A DNA stretch of 64,000 bases from Hyphomicrobium sp. (GCA_025351425.1 JANXVY010000033.1:52159-116158); one strand, 5' to 3'; counted from the stretch's first letter, positions 8,473 through 17,932 are shown. The notes: generated from the sequence alone by a model not told the origin. Made by a program: numbers and translations.

Positions 8473-10020
8473 CTAGTGCGACACGAACGGCGGCACCAGC
8501 TTGTACGCGATGTCGATGAACGCCTGCTTGAGCTTGGCGCCGTCCGTCGCGTCGTAGTAGTGCGCTTGATCCGTCGCACAACTCTGCAGGAACGACTTCG
8601 CCGAAGCACTCACTTGGGCGCCGATCGTGTAAACCTCGATGCCCTTGGCCTTCATGCCCGTGCACAAGGCGCCAGCCTGGTTTTGCGACGAGTCGTTATA
8701 CGCGCCGCACGTCGTCGGGATCATGCCGGGCACGCCGCCGGTGTTCGAGGGATCGTAGGTCGGCACGCCGTTGCAATACGACGTGTTGTAGTCGCCGTCC
8801 GTCATCAGAATCGCGATCTTCTTCAAGACCGGCTGCCCCTTGGCGTTGAGCGCGGTCAGGTCCGAGTAGGCCCGCGGCGTGCTCGCCGGCCAGAGCGTGC
8901 CGAAGTTCGGCGACAGCATATACCAAGCCCACGCAGTGCCCGTCTGGCCGGCGGTGCCACCGCCCGCCGTCAGTGAGTTGATGGTCGACTTCAGCGCCGT
9001 CTTGTCCGATGTCAATGGCATGACCGCAGTCTGCGTCGGGCAATACCCCGACCCGTTATAACTGCCATACGGGCTGTAATACCGGCCAACCGGCGTCGTC
9101 GAAGGCGAAACGTCGGTATACCGATCGTTGCCCGTCCGCTCCGTCACGCATGTGTCCGACACCGGCAAGCTATAGCTGCTGCAATTGCCGTAGCCCCAGC
9201 CGTTCCCGTTGCCGTTGTTGCATGGCGGCGCCTGGGTAAACGTGTAGGTCTGCGCTCCCGGTGTCGACTTGTTGCCGCCGGCGATCGTTCCGCGCGCGGC
9301 GTTCGCCAGCGCCGGCGTGCCGAGATTGACCGTTTCCGAAAACGGCACCACGGCGATCCTCGACGTGAACTGGCTCTGGTCCTGCCAAATCAAAATGTCG
9401 ACCAGCGCCGCGGCGGCGTCCTTCACCGTCTGGATCTTGGTTGATCCCGCGTTGTCGGACTCGCCCATCGAGCCCGTGATGTCGATCATCATCGCAACTT
9501 CGAGATTGGTGTTGGCGTTTTTGCCGACGGCCAGCGTCGCCGTGGCGTTTTCCGTGCCGTTTGTCTTCAGCAGCGGCAGCTGCTGCAGGTTGAGAATCTT
9601 CGGCACAATGCCTAGGAACGGCGTCTTGATATAGGCGTCGCCCACCGCCGACATGGTGGTGTTGTTGTTGCCCAGCACGAACGTGATGTTGTCAGACACG
9701 AGCAGCGCGTTCGTTGCAGGCGTACCGCGTTTCGATTGCAGGACGCTGTAGTTGTAGTTTGCCTGCGCAAGCGCGACGGCGGACGCCACGTCCCCGGTCG
9801 CCTGATACTGGCGCAACCCGGCCAGCACCGCCGCGTCAGAGGCTTCCTGCGTCTGCTTGCGGGCGAGCATCCAGCGGCCGATATCGACCGACGCACCGAT
9901 CAAGATCGCACAGACCCCGACCATCATCCCGAACATGATGGCGATATTGCCGCGCTTGTCGCCGGCGAAACGGGCGAAGGGGCCGCTGCCCGGCCCGCAT
10001 ACCTTTGAAAAACGATCCAT
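8473..10020 (-). CDS. TadG-like pilus-assembly protein with von Willebrand A domain (paralogue 1)
   Basis: The 515-residue protein starts at the ATG complementary to 10018-10020, with GGAG 7 bases before it; the frame extends 10 codons further but without a site. Near the N-terminus is the TadE/TadG signature: FAGDKRGNIAIMFGMMVGVC followed by a membrane helix and DIGRWMLARKQTQEASDAAVLAG. The body is a von Willebrand factor A domain with the metal-site motif MMIDITGSMGES and a later ILMTDGDYNTSYC. TadG-type proteins are anchored in the inner membrane and take part in Flp pilus or surface assembly. Another copy lies directly upstream, and no other tad gene is in the window. The two copies share the N-terminal block, the vWA motifs and the C-terminal YYDATD...FIDIAYKLVPPF pattern. 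Confidence 0.82.
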   Translation of the reverse strand: MDRFSKVCGPGSGPFARFAGDKRGNIAIMFGMMVGVCAILIGASVDIGRWMLARKQTQEASDAAVLAGLRQYQATGDVASAVALAQANYNYSVLQSKRGTPATNALLVSDNITFVLGNNNTTMSAVGDAYIKTPFLGIVPKILNLQQLPLLKTNGTENATATLAVGKNANTNLEVAMMIDITGSMGESDNAGSTKIQTVKDAAAALVDILIWQDQSQFTSRIAVVPFSETVNLGTPALANAARGTIAGGNKSTPGAQTYTFTQAPPCNNGNGNGWGYGNCSSYSLPVSDTCVTERTGNDRYTDVSPSTTPVGRYYSPYGSYNGSGYCPTQTAVMPLTSDKTALKSTINSLTAGGGTAGQTGTAWAWYMLSPNFGTLWPASTPRAYSDLTALNAKGQPVLKKIAILMTDGDYNTSYCNGVPTYDPSNTGGVPGMIPTTCGAYNDSSQNQAGALCTGMKAKGIEVYTIGAQVSASAKSFLQSCATDQAHYYDATDGAKLKQAFIDIAYKLVPPFVSH

Positions 10021-10193
10021 GACAATCTCCAGAGCGCAAAATTCCTGCATATCTCTCGATTAGCGGCTGCAACTTTCTCAGGGCTGAACAGATTAGTTCA
10101 AATTGATTCCATCTCGGCCACGACGAGCAAATCATTTCGAATATGATTTATTCCAAATCCTGCAATTAAGGTTTGCGGGACCCAATATTAACA

Positions 10194-10223
10194 AAGCGAG
10201 GGTGCCGGCTGGCACCCTCGCTT
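10194..10223 (-). terminator. Intrinsic terminator between the two tadG-like genes
   Basis: A perfect stem GCGAGGGTGCC (10196-10206) pairs with GGCACCCTCGC (10211-10221) around a four-base loop, extended by two A-T pairs. On the minus strand it is followed by TTTGTTAATATT. It sits after the upstream copy (10430-11956) and before the downstream copy, so the two paralogues are probably transcribed separately. Confidence 0.7.
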
Positions 10224-10324
10224 GTTTGCAGCAGGAGATTTCATTGGAAGTCCGCAGGGCCACCGGCCCTACGTTTCGTCGTGCCACCCAACTTGAAGCC
10301 GCGCGCCGCCCCAAGCACCCCCCG

Positions 10325-10416
10325 CTTCAAGCCGCCCGAGGGCGGCTTCGGGGCGCTCGCGCCCCCGCGGGCGGTCCCGCGCCCCGGCCGGAGCGCGACT
10401 AGCGCGTGAGGCCACA
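10325..10416. repeat. GC-rich palindromic repeat unit
   Basis: This unit holds stems such as AAGCCGCCCGAGGGCGGCTT and the shared 3' module CCGGAGCGCGACTAGCGCGTG followed by AGGCCAC. The module matches those at 8443-8471 and 32481-32513 in the same orientation. It lies just past the stop codon of the upstream tadG-like gene. Confidence 0.65.
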
Positions 10417-10429
10417 AACTGAGGCCGAA

Positions 10430-11956
10430 CTAGTGCGACATGAACGGCACGACGAGTTTCTTGGTAATGTCGTTGAAGGCCGCAATCAGCGCGTTGGTGT
10501 CCGTCGCATCGTAGTAATGCGTCAGATCCGTCGCGCAGCTCTGCAGGAACGCCTTGGCGGTTGGTGTCACGCCGGCACCTATGGTATAAACTTCGATGCC
10601 CTTGTTCTTCATCCCGGTGCAGAGATTACCGGCCTGGGTCTGAGACACGCCGTTATTGGGCGTGCAGTTAATGTTGTAGTCGACGACGCCGTTGCAGTAC
10701 TCTGTGTTGTAGTCGCCGTCCGTCATCAGGATGGCGATCTTTTTCAAGATCGGCTGTCCGTGAACGTTCAACGTCGTCAGGTCGGAATAGGACCGGGCGC
10801 CACTCGCCGATGACGTCCAAATCGAGTTGAAATTCGGCGACAGCGCATACCAGGCCCACGCCGTTCCCAAATGCCCTGCAGTCGAGCTTCCAGGCGCCAT
10901 CTTGTTGATGAGCGTATGGAGCGCAGCCTTGTCTGACGACAGCGGGATCATAGCCAACGGACAATTTGCGTTATACGTGTAATTGGTGCTGCTTGAATAT
11001 TGAATTCCGACGGGGCTCGTAATCGGCGATACATCCGTGTAAGCATTTGCTCCCAGCCGTTCCGTGACGCAATTAGAGCTGGCCGTGAGCGTGGTGTAGG
11101 TTGGCTGCCCAGACCTGTTCGTACCCGTCTGGAGATTGTAATTCATTGAGCCCAGCGTTGTACTGGTCACGTTTGGCAGGCTGCCGCGGACAGAATTGAT
11201 ATTGGCCGCGCTCCCCACGTTGACTGCCTGGTCGAACGGAACGATCGCGATCTTCGACGTATAGATGCTCTGGTCCGCCCACACGACTTGGTCGACCAGC
11301 GAATTCGCTGCCGAGATGACCGCCGAAATCTTGCTGACGCCATTACCGATCGAATCGGCCATCGAGCCCGTGTTGTCGATCATCATCGAAATCTCTAGGC
11401 TGGTACCCGAGTTCGCACCCACCGCCATGGTCCCGATCGCGTTTTCCGAGCCGTTCGTCTTCAGCAGCGGCAGCGTCTTGATGTTGACGATGTTCGGCAC
11501 CAACCCGAGGAACGGCATCTTGATCACAGCCCCGCCCGTCGCCGTCATGGACTGATTGTTGTTGCTCAACACGAACGAGATGTTGTCCGACACGAGCAGA
11601 CCATTCGTTGCGGGCATGCCCCGCTTCGATTGCGTCACACTGTAATTGTAGTTCGCCTGCGCCAGGGCAATGGCCGCCGCCGTGTCGCTTGTATCCTGAT
11701 ACTTGCGCAAGCCCGCGAGAATAGCCGAGTCCACGGCTTCCTGGGTCTGCTTGCGGGCCAGCATCCACCGGCCGATATCGACCGATGCACCGATGAGAAT
11801 GACGCACACGCCGAGCATCATCCCGAACATGATGGCGATATTGCCCCGCTCGTCACCGGAAAACCGGCTCAAGCAACCCGGCCCGCTCGACTGGGGTGGG
11901 CCATGCTGGCCTTCCCGGCTGAGCGCGAACCGACGAAGTGTCGAAACGCGAAACAT
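10430..11956 (-). CDS. TadG-like pilus-assembly protein with von Willebrand A domain (paralogue 2)
   Basis: The 508-residue protein starts at the ATG complementary to 11954-11956, with a strong AGGAGGA just upstream. It has the same architecture as its neighbour. A basic N-terminus is followed by FSGDERGNIAIMFGMMLGVC and a membrane helix, DIGRWMLARKQTQEAVDSAI, then the vWA metal site MMIDNTGSMADS, ILMTDGDYNTEYC and the C-terminal HYYDATD pattern. Resemblance is very high in the N-terminal 60 residues and at vWA motifs, lower in the central Ser/Thr/Asn-rich region. This suggests a duplication followed by divergence of the exposed part. It is likely an inner-membrane anchored, periplasm-facing protein. 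The role is inferred from the TadG family; no Tad secretion genes are nearby. Confidence 0.82.
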   Translation of the reverse strand: MFRVSTLRRFALSREGQHGPPQSSGPGCLSRFSGDERGNIAIMFGMMLGVCVILIGASVDIGRWMLARKQTQEAVDSAILAGLRKYQDTSDTAAAIALAQANYNYSVTQSKRGMPATNGLLVSDNISFVLSNNNQSMTATGGAVIKMPFLGLVPNIVNIKTLPLLKTNGSENAIGTMAVGANSGTSLEISMMIDNTGSMADSIGNGVSKISAVISAANSLVDQVVWADQSIYTSKIAIVPFDQAVNVGSAANINSVRGSLPNVTSTTLGSMNYNLQTGTNRSGQPTYTTLTASSNCVTERLGANAYTDVSPITSPVGIQYSSSTNYTYNANCPLAMIPLSSDKAALHTLINKMAPGSSTAGHLGTAWAWYALSPNFNSIWTSSASGARSYSDLTTLNVHGQPILKKIAILMTDGDYNTEYCNGVVDYNINCTPNNGVSQTQAGNLCTGMKNKGIEVYTIGAGVTPTAKAFLQSCATDLTHYYDATDTNALIAAFNDITKKLVVPFMSH

Positions 11957-12218
11957 GATAGTCCTCCTGAACGCAATACTCCTGCATCCTCCAAACTATC
12001 GGCGACAGCTTTCACATAAGTAAAAATCAAAACTCAAATGAATTGGACTTCAAAAGAAGTAAATCTAGAATTTGAAATTCATTTATTCAAAATGCGAACG
12101 ATAAAATTCACGCGCCATTTACCCTGATCCCACCCGGGTTAATGCCCTGGGCCGCGCGTCACCCGCCCGCCCGCGCCCGCCGCGGCAACGCGGTAACCAT
12201 CAGCACCGCGGATGAGAC

Positions 12219-12241
12219 ATAAAGACTTACTTATATCTTAT
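12219..12241. promoter_or_regulatory. Imperfect AT-rich palindrome upstream of ahcY
   Basis: The stretch starts ATAAAGA and ends TATCTTAT around a short centre and stands out from the surrounding GC-rich DNA, about 190 bases before ahcY. Methylation-cycle genes in Proteobacteria are often controlled by ArsR-type regulators (SahR) that bind AT-rich palindromes. Assignment to such a regulator is only a guess from position and composition. Confidence 0.25.
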
Positions 12242-12431
12242 TGCCCCCGTCTCCCACGGCAGCTATAAGCGTCAAAGGCGAGCAAATGGCTTCACCAAGC
12301 GTTTACCCCTTCGCGAACAAGTCGCTTGAATTGTTGATCAATTTGCTCAAACGCCCCCAGCAGGCGCCGGCCCCGTTTCTCAGCGTGGCAAGCGTGCCTT
12401 GGGCCTTCCACCCCTTTTCAGGACCCTCGTG

Positions 12432-13862
12432 ATGACCAGCGCCGTCGATTACATCGTAAAAGACATCTCTCTCGCGGACTTCGGCCGGAAGGAACTCAAC
12501 ATCGCCGAAGCTGAAATGCCAGGTCTGATGGCGGTTCGCGCCGAATACGGCCCCGCCCAGCCGCTGAAGGGCGCCCGCATCGCCGGTTCCCTCCACATGA
12601 CGATCCAGACCGCGGTCCTCATCGAAACCCTAAAGGCGCTCGGCGCCGACATCCGCTGGGTCTCGTGCAACATCTACTCGACGCAGGACCACGCCGCCGC
12701 CGCCATCGCCAAGGCCGGCATCCCGGTTTTCGCCTACAAAGGCGAAACCCTCACCGAATACTGGGACTACACCGCCAAGCTGTTCGACTGGCACGGCAGC
12801 GGGTCGTCGCAGAGCGGCGCGAGCAACATGCCCAACATGATCCTGGATGACGGTGGCGACGCCACGATGTTTGTCCACCTCGGGCTGCGCGCCGAAAACG
12901 GCGACGCCAGCTTCCTCGATAAGCCTGGCTCCGAAGAAGAAGAGATCTTCTTCGCCCTCCTCAAGAAGAAGCTCAAGGAAAAGCCCAAGGGCTGGTTCGC
13001 CGAACTTGCCGCCTCCATCAAGGGCGTGTCCGAAGAGACCACGACCGGCGTCCACCGCCTCTATGAAATGCAGAAGGCCGGCACGCTGCTGTTCCCCGCC
13101 ATCAACGTCAACGACGCGGTCACCAAGTCGAAGTTCGACAACCTCTACGGCTGCCGCGAGTCGCTCGTTGACGCCATCCGCCGCGGCACCGACGTGATGA
13201 TGGCCGGCAAAGTTGCCTTCGTCGCGGGCTTCGGCGATGTCGGCAAAGGCTCGGCTGCCTCTCTCCGTCAGGCTGGCTGCCGCGTTCTCGTCTCCGAAGT
13301 TGATCCGATCTGCGCCCTCCAGGCCGCCATGGAAGGCTACGAGGTCGTCACCTTGGATGATGCCGCCCCCCGCGCCGACATCTTCGTCACCGCGACCGGC
13401 AACAAAGACATCATCACCATAGACGACATGCGCAAGATGAAAGACCGCGCCATCGTCTGCAACATCGGCCACTTCGACAACGAGATCCAGGTTGCGGGCC
13501 TCAAGAACTTCAAGTGGAACAACATCAAGCCGCAGGTCGACGAAATCGAACTCGGGCCTAACCGCCGCATCCTGCTGTTGTCGGAAGGCCGCCTTGTAAA
13601 CCTCGGCAACGCCATGGGCCATCCCTCGTTCGTCATGTCGGCGTCCTTCACCAACCAGACGCTGGCACAGATTGAGTTGTGGAAGCACCACGCCAAGTAC
13701 GAAAAGAAGGTCTACACGTTGCCCAAGCACCTCGACGAAAAGGTCGCGATGCTCCACCTCGCCAAGGTCGGCGCCAAGCTGACCAAGCTCCGCCCCGAAC
13801 AGGCGAGCTACATCGGCGTGCCAGAAGCCGGCCCCTTCAAACCCGACCACTATCGTTATTGA
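12432..13862 (+). CDS. ahcY: Adenosylhomocysteinase
   Basis: The 476-residue protein hydrolyses S-adenosylhomocysteine to adenosine and homocysteine, which removes the product inhibitor of methyltransferases. It matches the usual bacterial length and contains [29 protein letters not shown], the NAD-binding loop [13 protein letters not shown], the N-terminal substrate motifs and the C-terminal KPDHYRY that reaches the neighbouring subunit's NAD site. The frame is open 11 codons upstream, but [20 protein letters not shown] is the expected N-terminus, so the start is 12432. It also carries the roughly 40-residue insertion found in many bacterial AhcY proteins. It stands alone on the plus strand with a 420-base leader. 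A small AT-rich palindrome in the leader may be an operator. Confidence 0.97.
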   Translation: MTSAVDYIVKDISLADFGRKELNIAEAEMPGLMAVRAEYGPAQPLKGARIAGSLHMTIQTAVLIETLKALGADIRWVSCNIYSTQDHAAAAIAKAGIPVFAYKGETLTEYWDYTAKLFDWHGSGSSQSGASNMPNMILDDGGDATMFVHLGLRAENGDASFLDKPGSEEEEIFFALLKKKLKEKPKGWFAELAASIKGVSEETTTGVHRLYEMQKAGTLLFPAINVNDAVTKSKFDNLYGCRESLVDAIRRGTDVMMAGKVAFVAGFGDVGKGSAASLRQAGCRVLVSEVDPICALQAAMEGYEVVTLDDAAPRADIFVTATGNKDIITIDDMRKMKDRAIVCNIGHFDNEIQVAGLKNFKWNNIKPQVDEIELGPNRRILLLSEGRLVNLGNAMGHPSFVMSASFTNQTLAQIELWKHHAKYEKKVYTLPKHLDEKVAMLHLAKVGAKLTKLRPEQASYIGVPEAGPFKPDHYRY

Positions 13863-13930
13863 TGGTGTGGCCTGACAGGGCGTCCTGCCCCTGGCACGGC
13901 CATCCAACACGTCCAACCGCCGTCGCGACC

Positions 13931-14896
13931 TCAGGGTGGCGGCGGCGTTTGTATGAAGAGAGGCTTAAGCTTAGGCCCCTTTTCCGACATGCCGATAAAT
14001 CGCGTGAGGCGCACAGGCGCGGCCTGTCCTCTCACATGCACGATCGCAGCAATCTCTGAATGGCCGTTGGCCAGTTCGTAGAACCCGAAGTTCTTGGCCG
14101 CATCCGTACTTTCACGGTCGTTGACCGGATACGTCGGATCAAGCCAATATTCGACCCGTTCGATGCGCGACAGCACCGCAGGCGTTGCGGCCAGCATGAC
14201 ATGGATCTGCCACATGCGAAGGCAGCCGTAACGGGGATCGGTATCGAGGTCGGGCCGCCGCCAGCACGAATGGATGAGCCGCACATGCTGATCTGTCACG
14301 GGCGCGCGCGGTCCAGGGTCGGGCAAAAGCGCGTGAAGCATCTCCTGCAAAGCCCCCTGGCAGGCAGGCGGCAGTGCACCCGTTTCCGCTGGCTGACTGG
14401 CGCGCGCAGCGTCTGCCGCCCGCCGATTCTCGGCCGCCTGAAGCATATCCCGCACTTCCCCGGCAAGCTCCTGAACGTCGGCCGCAAACCGCGCTGGCGA
14501 CAGCGGCTTTCCGTTGCTGAAATGGAAATTCGCCAGGCTTTCCGGTAATTGCCGCGGCGTCGGCATGGTTGCGCCACGAACCAGCACCGGCACCACGGAT
14601 TTCTCCAGCCTCAGCGCCTGCTCGATCTCGTAACGTACCGGGTCGTCGGGATCGTCGAGCCGCCGGACGCCAGCGGTATCGGTCACGGTCAGCCATTGCG
14701 GGCCAATCACGGCCACAAGCACGTCCGCCGACTGAAGCGCTGCGTCCATCGCTTTCCTGTAGTTGGCCCCCAGCCTGATATCGGCCGTGTCAAAGAAGAC
14801 CTGCCCCTCGAAATAACGGCCCAGATGCTCAGCCAGCCAACCGGCCGAATCAGGTGCGTCCTCACGCCGGTAGTTGATGAAAATCCGAACTGGCAT
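13931..14896 (-). CDS. TIR-domain protein with C-terminal prokaryotic-YEATS-like domain
   Basis: The 321-residue protein (from the ATG complementary to 14894-14896, preceded by GGAG; an alternative ATG lies 3 codons upstream) starts with a TIR domain at about residues 1-130. The motifs are RIFINYRREDAPDSAGWLA, VFFDTADIRLGANY, SADVLVAVIGPQW and VRYEIEQALRLEKSVVPVLV. Glu90 sits where NAD-cleaving TIR domains have their catalytic glutamate. After a polar linker, residues about 205-315 read like a prokaryotic YEATS-like beta-sandwich: RMWQIHVMLAATPAVLSRIE, VEYWLDPTYPVNDRES, NFGFYELANGHSEIAAIVHV. TIR-pYEATS pairings are predicted sensor/effector proteins of bacterial conflict systems. No second defence gene is adjacent: ahcY converges from one side and divL lies beyond a repeat on the other. 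No signal peptide or membrane helix is seen, so it is likely cytoplasmic. Confidence 0.75.
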   Translation of the reverse strand: MPVRIFINYRREDAPDSAGWLAEHLGRYFEGQVFFDTADIRLGANYRKAMDAALQSADVLVAVIGPQWLTVTDTAGVRRLDDPDDPVRYEIEQALRLEKSVVPVLVRGATMPTPRQLPESLANFHFSNGKPLSPARFAADVQELAGEVRDMLQAAENRRAADAARASQPAETGALPPACQGALQEMLHALLPDPGPRAPVTDQHVRLIHSCWRRPDLDTDPRYGCLRMWQIHVMLAATPAVLSRIERVEYWLDPTYPVNDRESTDAAKNFGFYELANGHSEIAAIVHVRGQAAPVRLTRFIGMSEKGPKLKPLFIQTPPPP

Positions 14897-15045
14897 TGGC
14901 TCCATCCCCGCTCGCTACAAGCAGTTACAACAGCTCCCCGGCCCCAAATCAAGCCTATGAGCCCGTTGGGCGGATCAGGTGCACGCGCATCGTAACCCGC
15001 CGCCATGTAGCGAAAACCCAACGGCGCGCGGCATCAGCCTCGCCC

Positions 15046-15170
15046 CACTTCAAGCGGCGCAGCCGCTTGGGGAGCAAACGCCCCGCCCGTTCGCCATCCC
15101 TACGAAGCGAGGCTTCGCCCCCCCGCAAAGCGGGGCATCGCGCCGACCCACGACCAGCGCGTGAAGCCAT
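15046..15170. repeat. GC-rich palindromic repeat unit upstream of the TIR gene
   Basis: Three hairpins follow one another: AAGCGGC-GCA-GCCGCTT (15052-15068), CGAAGCGAGGCTTCG (about 15103-15117) and CCCCGC-AAA-GCGGGG (15121-15135). The end module CGACCAGCGCGTGAAGCCA (15151-15169 region) is a variant of the module at 8443-8471, 10384-10416 and 32481-32513. Confidence 0.6.
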
Positions 15171-15361
15171 ATAAAACGCCCCACCCCACTTCCTATTCCG
15201 TACACTCACACGAATTGTTTCTAACTGCGCCCCGTTTGCCCTAGCGCCGGAGTCCTAACCCCCACATACTTCATGTGATTCGCCCGATTCTGCCTGCCCC
15301 CGCTCCCAGCTGTCGCGTCCTGGTCCGAGCGGTCCCGCCCCCCTCTTAAATCCGGTCCCTG

Positions 15362-17932
15362 ATGCGCACAATTCCCGCCAAATCCCGCGAGTCCGGTTCC
15401 GACGCTACAATCACCGAACTCGCAGTCCTGGGCGCGGTGAGCTTAGCTGCCGTCGTCGTCCTCGGGCTGGGTCTATCGCCCCGTCCCGCGCTGGAGCCGC
15501 ACGCGGCCGCGCTCGACCCCCTCACCCTCGTGCCGCTGATCTGCGCCATGATCATGATCGCCGGCGTCTCAGCACTGCAGGTTTTCCGCCACGTCCGCCG
15601 CACCGCCCAGACCGCCAACTCCGAGATCGCGCGCCTGAAGCATCGGCTGGCCGGCGCCGAGGCGATCGTCAAGGCCGAGCCTCAGGTCCTGATCTACTGG
15701 GAGCCCGGCCAGCCGCTTGCCATCGTAGCCCACGCCCTGACCTCGGTACCGGGCCTGCCCGAGAACCACCGGGACCTGCTCCGCTTCGGCCAGTGGCTGG
15801 AGCCGGCCGAAGCCCTCGACCTCAAGACTGCGCTCGACGGCCTGTTCGAACACGGCCGCGCCTTCAACATCATCATCAAGACCACGGCCGGCGGTCATCT
15901 CGAAGCTGAAGGCCGCACCAATGGCGGCCGCGCCGTACTCCGCATGCGCGATCTGGTCGGCCACAAGCGCGATCTCGCCCGCATCCTCGAAACCCACAAT
16001 AGCCTGCGCCGCGACATCGACACCTCGCGTGCCCTGCTCGAAAGCCTGCCGAGCCCCGCCTGGATCAAGGGCAGCGATGGCCGCATCGTCTGGGCCAACC
16101 GCGCCTACCGCTCAGCCGTCGATGCGACAAGCGACACCGAAGTCAAGAACCGCCAGATCGAATTGCTCGAACTGCGCCAGCGCCAGACCATCGACCGCGC
16201 GCTCGCCCGCACGCCCTCCTACCGCGACCGCCTGCAATTGGTCGTCGGCGGCGAAAAGAAACCTCACGAGATCATCGTCATGTCGGTGTCGGGCGGTCAG
16301 GCCGCCGTCGCCCTCGACGTCACGGCCGTCGAGCAGGCCAAAGGCGAACTCGACCGCCAGTCTGCTGCTTACGAACGCACACTCGACAAGGTGGCGACCG
16401 CCGTCGCGATCTTCAGCCCGGATCGCCAGCTCGCCTATTTCAACGAGGCCTACCAGAAGCTCTGGCAGCTCGACCCCTCCTGGCTCAAGAGCGAGCCCGT
16501 CGAAAGCGCCGTGCTCGACCGCCTTCGCGAACAGGGCCGCTTGCCCGAAACGGCCAACTATCGCGACTGGAAAGCCAAGTTTTTCGCCCGCGTCCGCGCC
16601 GGAACCAGCACCGACGAACTCTGGCATCTCCCCGACGGCCGCACGCTCCAGGTCCTGGCCGAAAGCCGCGAGGACGGCGGCATCACTTATCTCTACGCCG
16701 ACCAGACCGAGCGGCTCGCCCTCGAAAGCCGCTACAATCAACAGCTCAAGGCCCAGACCGAAACCCTCGACAGCCTGAAGGAAGGCGTCGCCGTGTTCGG
16801 CACCGATGGCCGCTTGAAGTTCAACAACGCAGCCTTCGCCGCCATCTGGCGCCTTGATCCGTCGGTGACCCTGGCCAAGCCCCATATCGACGCCGTCATC
16901 GCGAACGTCACTCCCCTGCACGACGACCCCGCCACTTGGCGCACGATCTCGCACGCGGTCACCTCCTTCTCCGATCAGCGCGAGCCCACTGAGGGCACCA
17001 TGATCCGGGTCGACCAGTCGATGATCGCCTATGCGGCGATGCCATTACCGGACGGCGCGACCCTGTTGACCTTCGCCGACATCACCGACGCCAAGCGCTA
17101 CGAACGCGCGCTGGAAGAACGCAATGAAGCCCTCATCACTGCCGACCGCCTGAAGAGCCAGTTCATCGGCCACGTCTCCTACGAGCTGCGCACGCCGTTG
17201 ACCAATATCATCGGCTTCAACGAACTGCTTTCCAGCCCCCTAATCGGCCCGCTCAATCCCAAGCAGCGCGAATATCTGTCAGACATCAACTCGTCGTCCA
17301 AGACGCTGCTCGCGATCATTGACGACATCCTCGATCTGGCGACCATCGACGCAGGCTCGCTTGAATTGAAGCTCGGCCCCGTGTCAGTCCCCCGCGTCAT
17401 CGATGCGGCCATCGAAGGCGTGCGCGACCGGGCAATCCAGTCCAAGCTGACGATCGACATCGGCCTGACCGACGACGCAACCGAGTTCGTCGCCGACGAA
17501 TCCCGCGTCCGTCAGGTCCTCTACAATCTCGTATCGAACGCGGTCGGCTTCTCCAAACTCGGCGACACGGTCCGCATCACCGCATGGCGCGAGAACGCCA
17601 TGATGATGTTCTCGGTCGAAGACCAGGGCCTCGGCGTCCCCAAGGAGCAGCAAGCCCGCATCTTCGACCGTTTCGAAAGCCGCAGCCACGGCTCCAAGCA
17701 CCGCGGCGCCGGCCTCGGCCTGTCGATCGTGAAAAACCTCGTCGACCTCCACGGCGGCAAGGTGACCTTCGACAGCGAACCCGGCCGCGGCACCCGCGTC
17801 ACGGTCGCTTTCCCCGAGCGCCGGAATGCGCATGGCGATCCGGCCCTGACCACTCCCACAGCACTCCCGGCCCTCGCAGCCCCCGCAACGGACGCCGTCT
17901 ACATCCCCCAGCTCAAGCCTTCGCTCGGCTGA
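15362..17932 (+). CDS. divL: DivL-type PAS sensor pseudo-histidine kinase (Tyr at the H-box)
   Basis: The 856-residue protein has two membrane helices (about 17-40 and 52-72), a coiled stretch and about three PAS domains (roughly 225-330, 345-450, 475-580). A dimerisation domain follows with FIGHVSYELRTPLTNIIGFN and an ATPase domain with N box (VLYNLVSNAV), G1 (VEDQGLGVP) and G2 (GAGLGLSIVKNL). In ordinary kinases the H-box reads SHELRTPL; here the phospho-acceptor position is Tyr607. That replacement is the hallmark of Caulobacter DivL, which acts as a cell-cycle regulator of the CckA-CtrA pathway rather than as a normal kinase. The position next to the tsaE-amgK-murU-addBA block fits alphaproteobacterial gene order. 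His604 lies three residues before the tyrosine but is not in the H-box position. The start follows a 190-base leader without a clear operator. Confidence 0.85.
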   Translation: MRTIPAKSRESGSDATITELAVLGAVSLAAVVVLGLGLSPRPALEPHAAALDPLTLVPLICAMIMIAGVSALQVFRHVRRTAQTANSEIARLKHRLAGAEAIVKAEPQVLIYWEPGQPLAIVAHALTSVPGLPENHRDLLRFGQWLEPAEALDLKTALDGLFEHGRAFNIIIKTTAGGHLEAEGRTNGGRAVLRMRDLVGHKRDLARILETHNSLRRDIDTSRALLESLPSPAWIKGSDGRIVWANRAYRSAVDATSDTEVKNRQIELLELRQRQTIDRALARTPSYRDRLQLVVGGEKKPHEIIVMSVSGGQAAVALDVTAVEQAKGELDRQSAAYERTLDKVATAVAIFSPDRQLAYFNEAYQKLWQLDPSWLKSEPVESAVLDRLREQGRLPETANYRDWKAKFFARVRAGTSTDELWHLPDGRTLQVLAESREDGGITYLYADQTERLALESRYNQQLKAQTETLDSLKEGVAVFGTDGRLKFNNAAFAAIWRLDPSVTLAKPHIDAVIANVTPLHDDPATWRTISHAVTSFSDQREPTEGTMIRVDQSMIAYAAMPLPDGATLLTFADITDAKRYERALEERNEALITADRLKSQFIGHVSYELRTPLTNIIGFNELLSSPLIGPLNPKQREYLSDINSSSKTLLAIIDDILDLATIDAGSLELKLGPVSVPRVIDAAIEGVRDRAIQSKLTIDIGLTDDATEFVADESRVRQVLYNLVSNAVGFSKLGDTVRITAWRENAMMMFSVEDQGLGVPKEQQARIFDRFESRSHGSKHRGAGLGLSIVKNLVDLHGGKVTFDSEPGRGTRVTVAFPERRNAHGDPALTTPTALPALAAPATDAVYIPQLKPSLG

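Noticed and set aside
12242..12431. A SAH or SAM riboswitch in the ahcY leader
   Set aside because: I could not draw the conserved stems or pseudoknot of these riboswitches in the leader.
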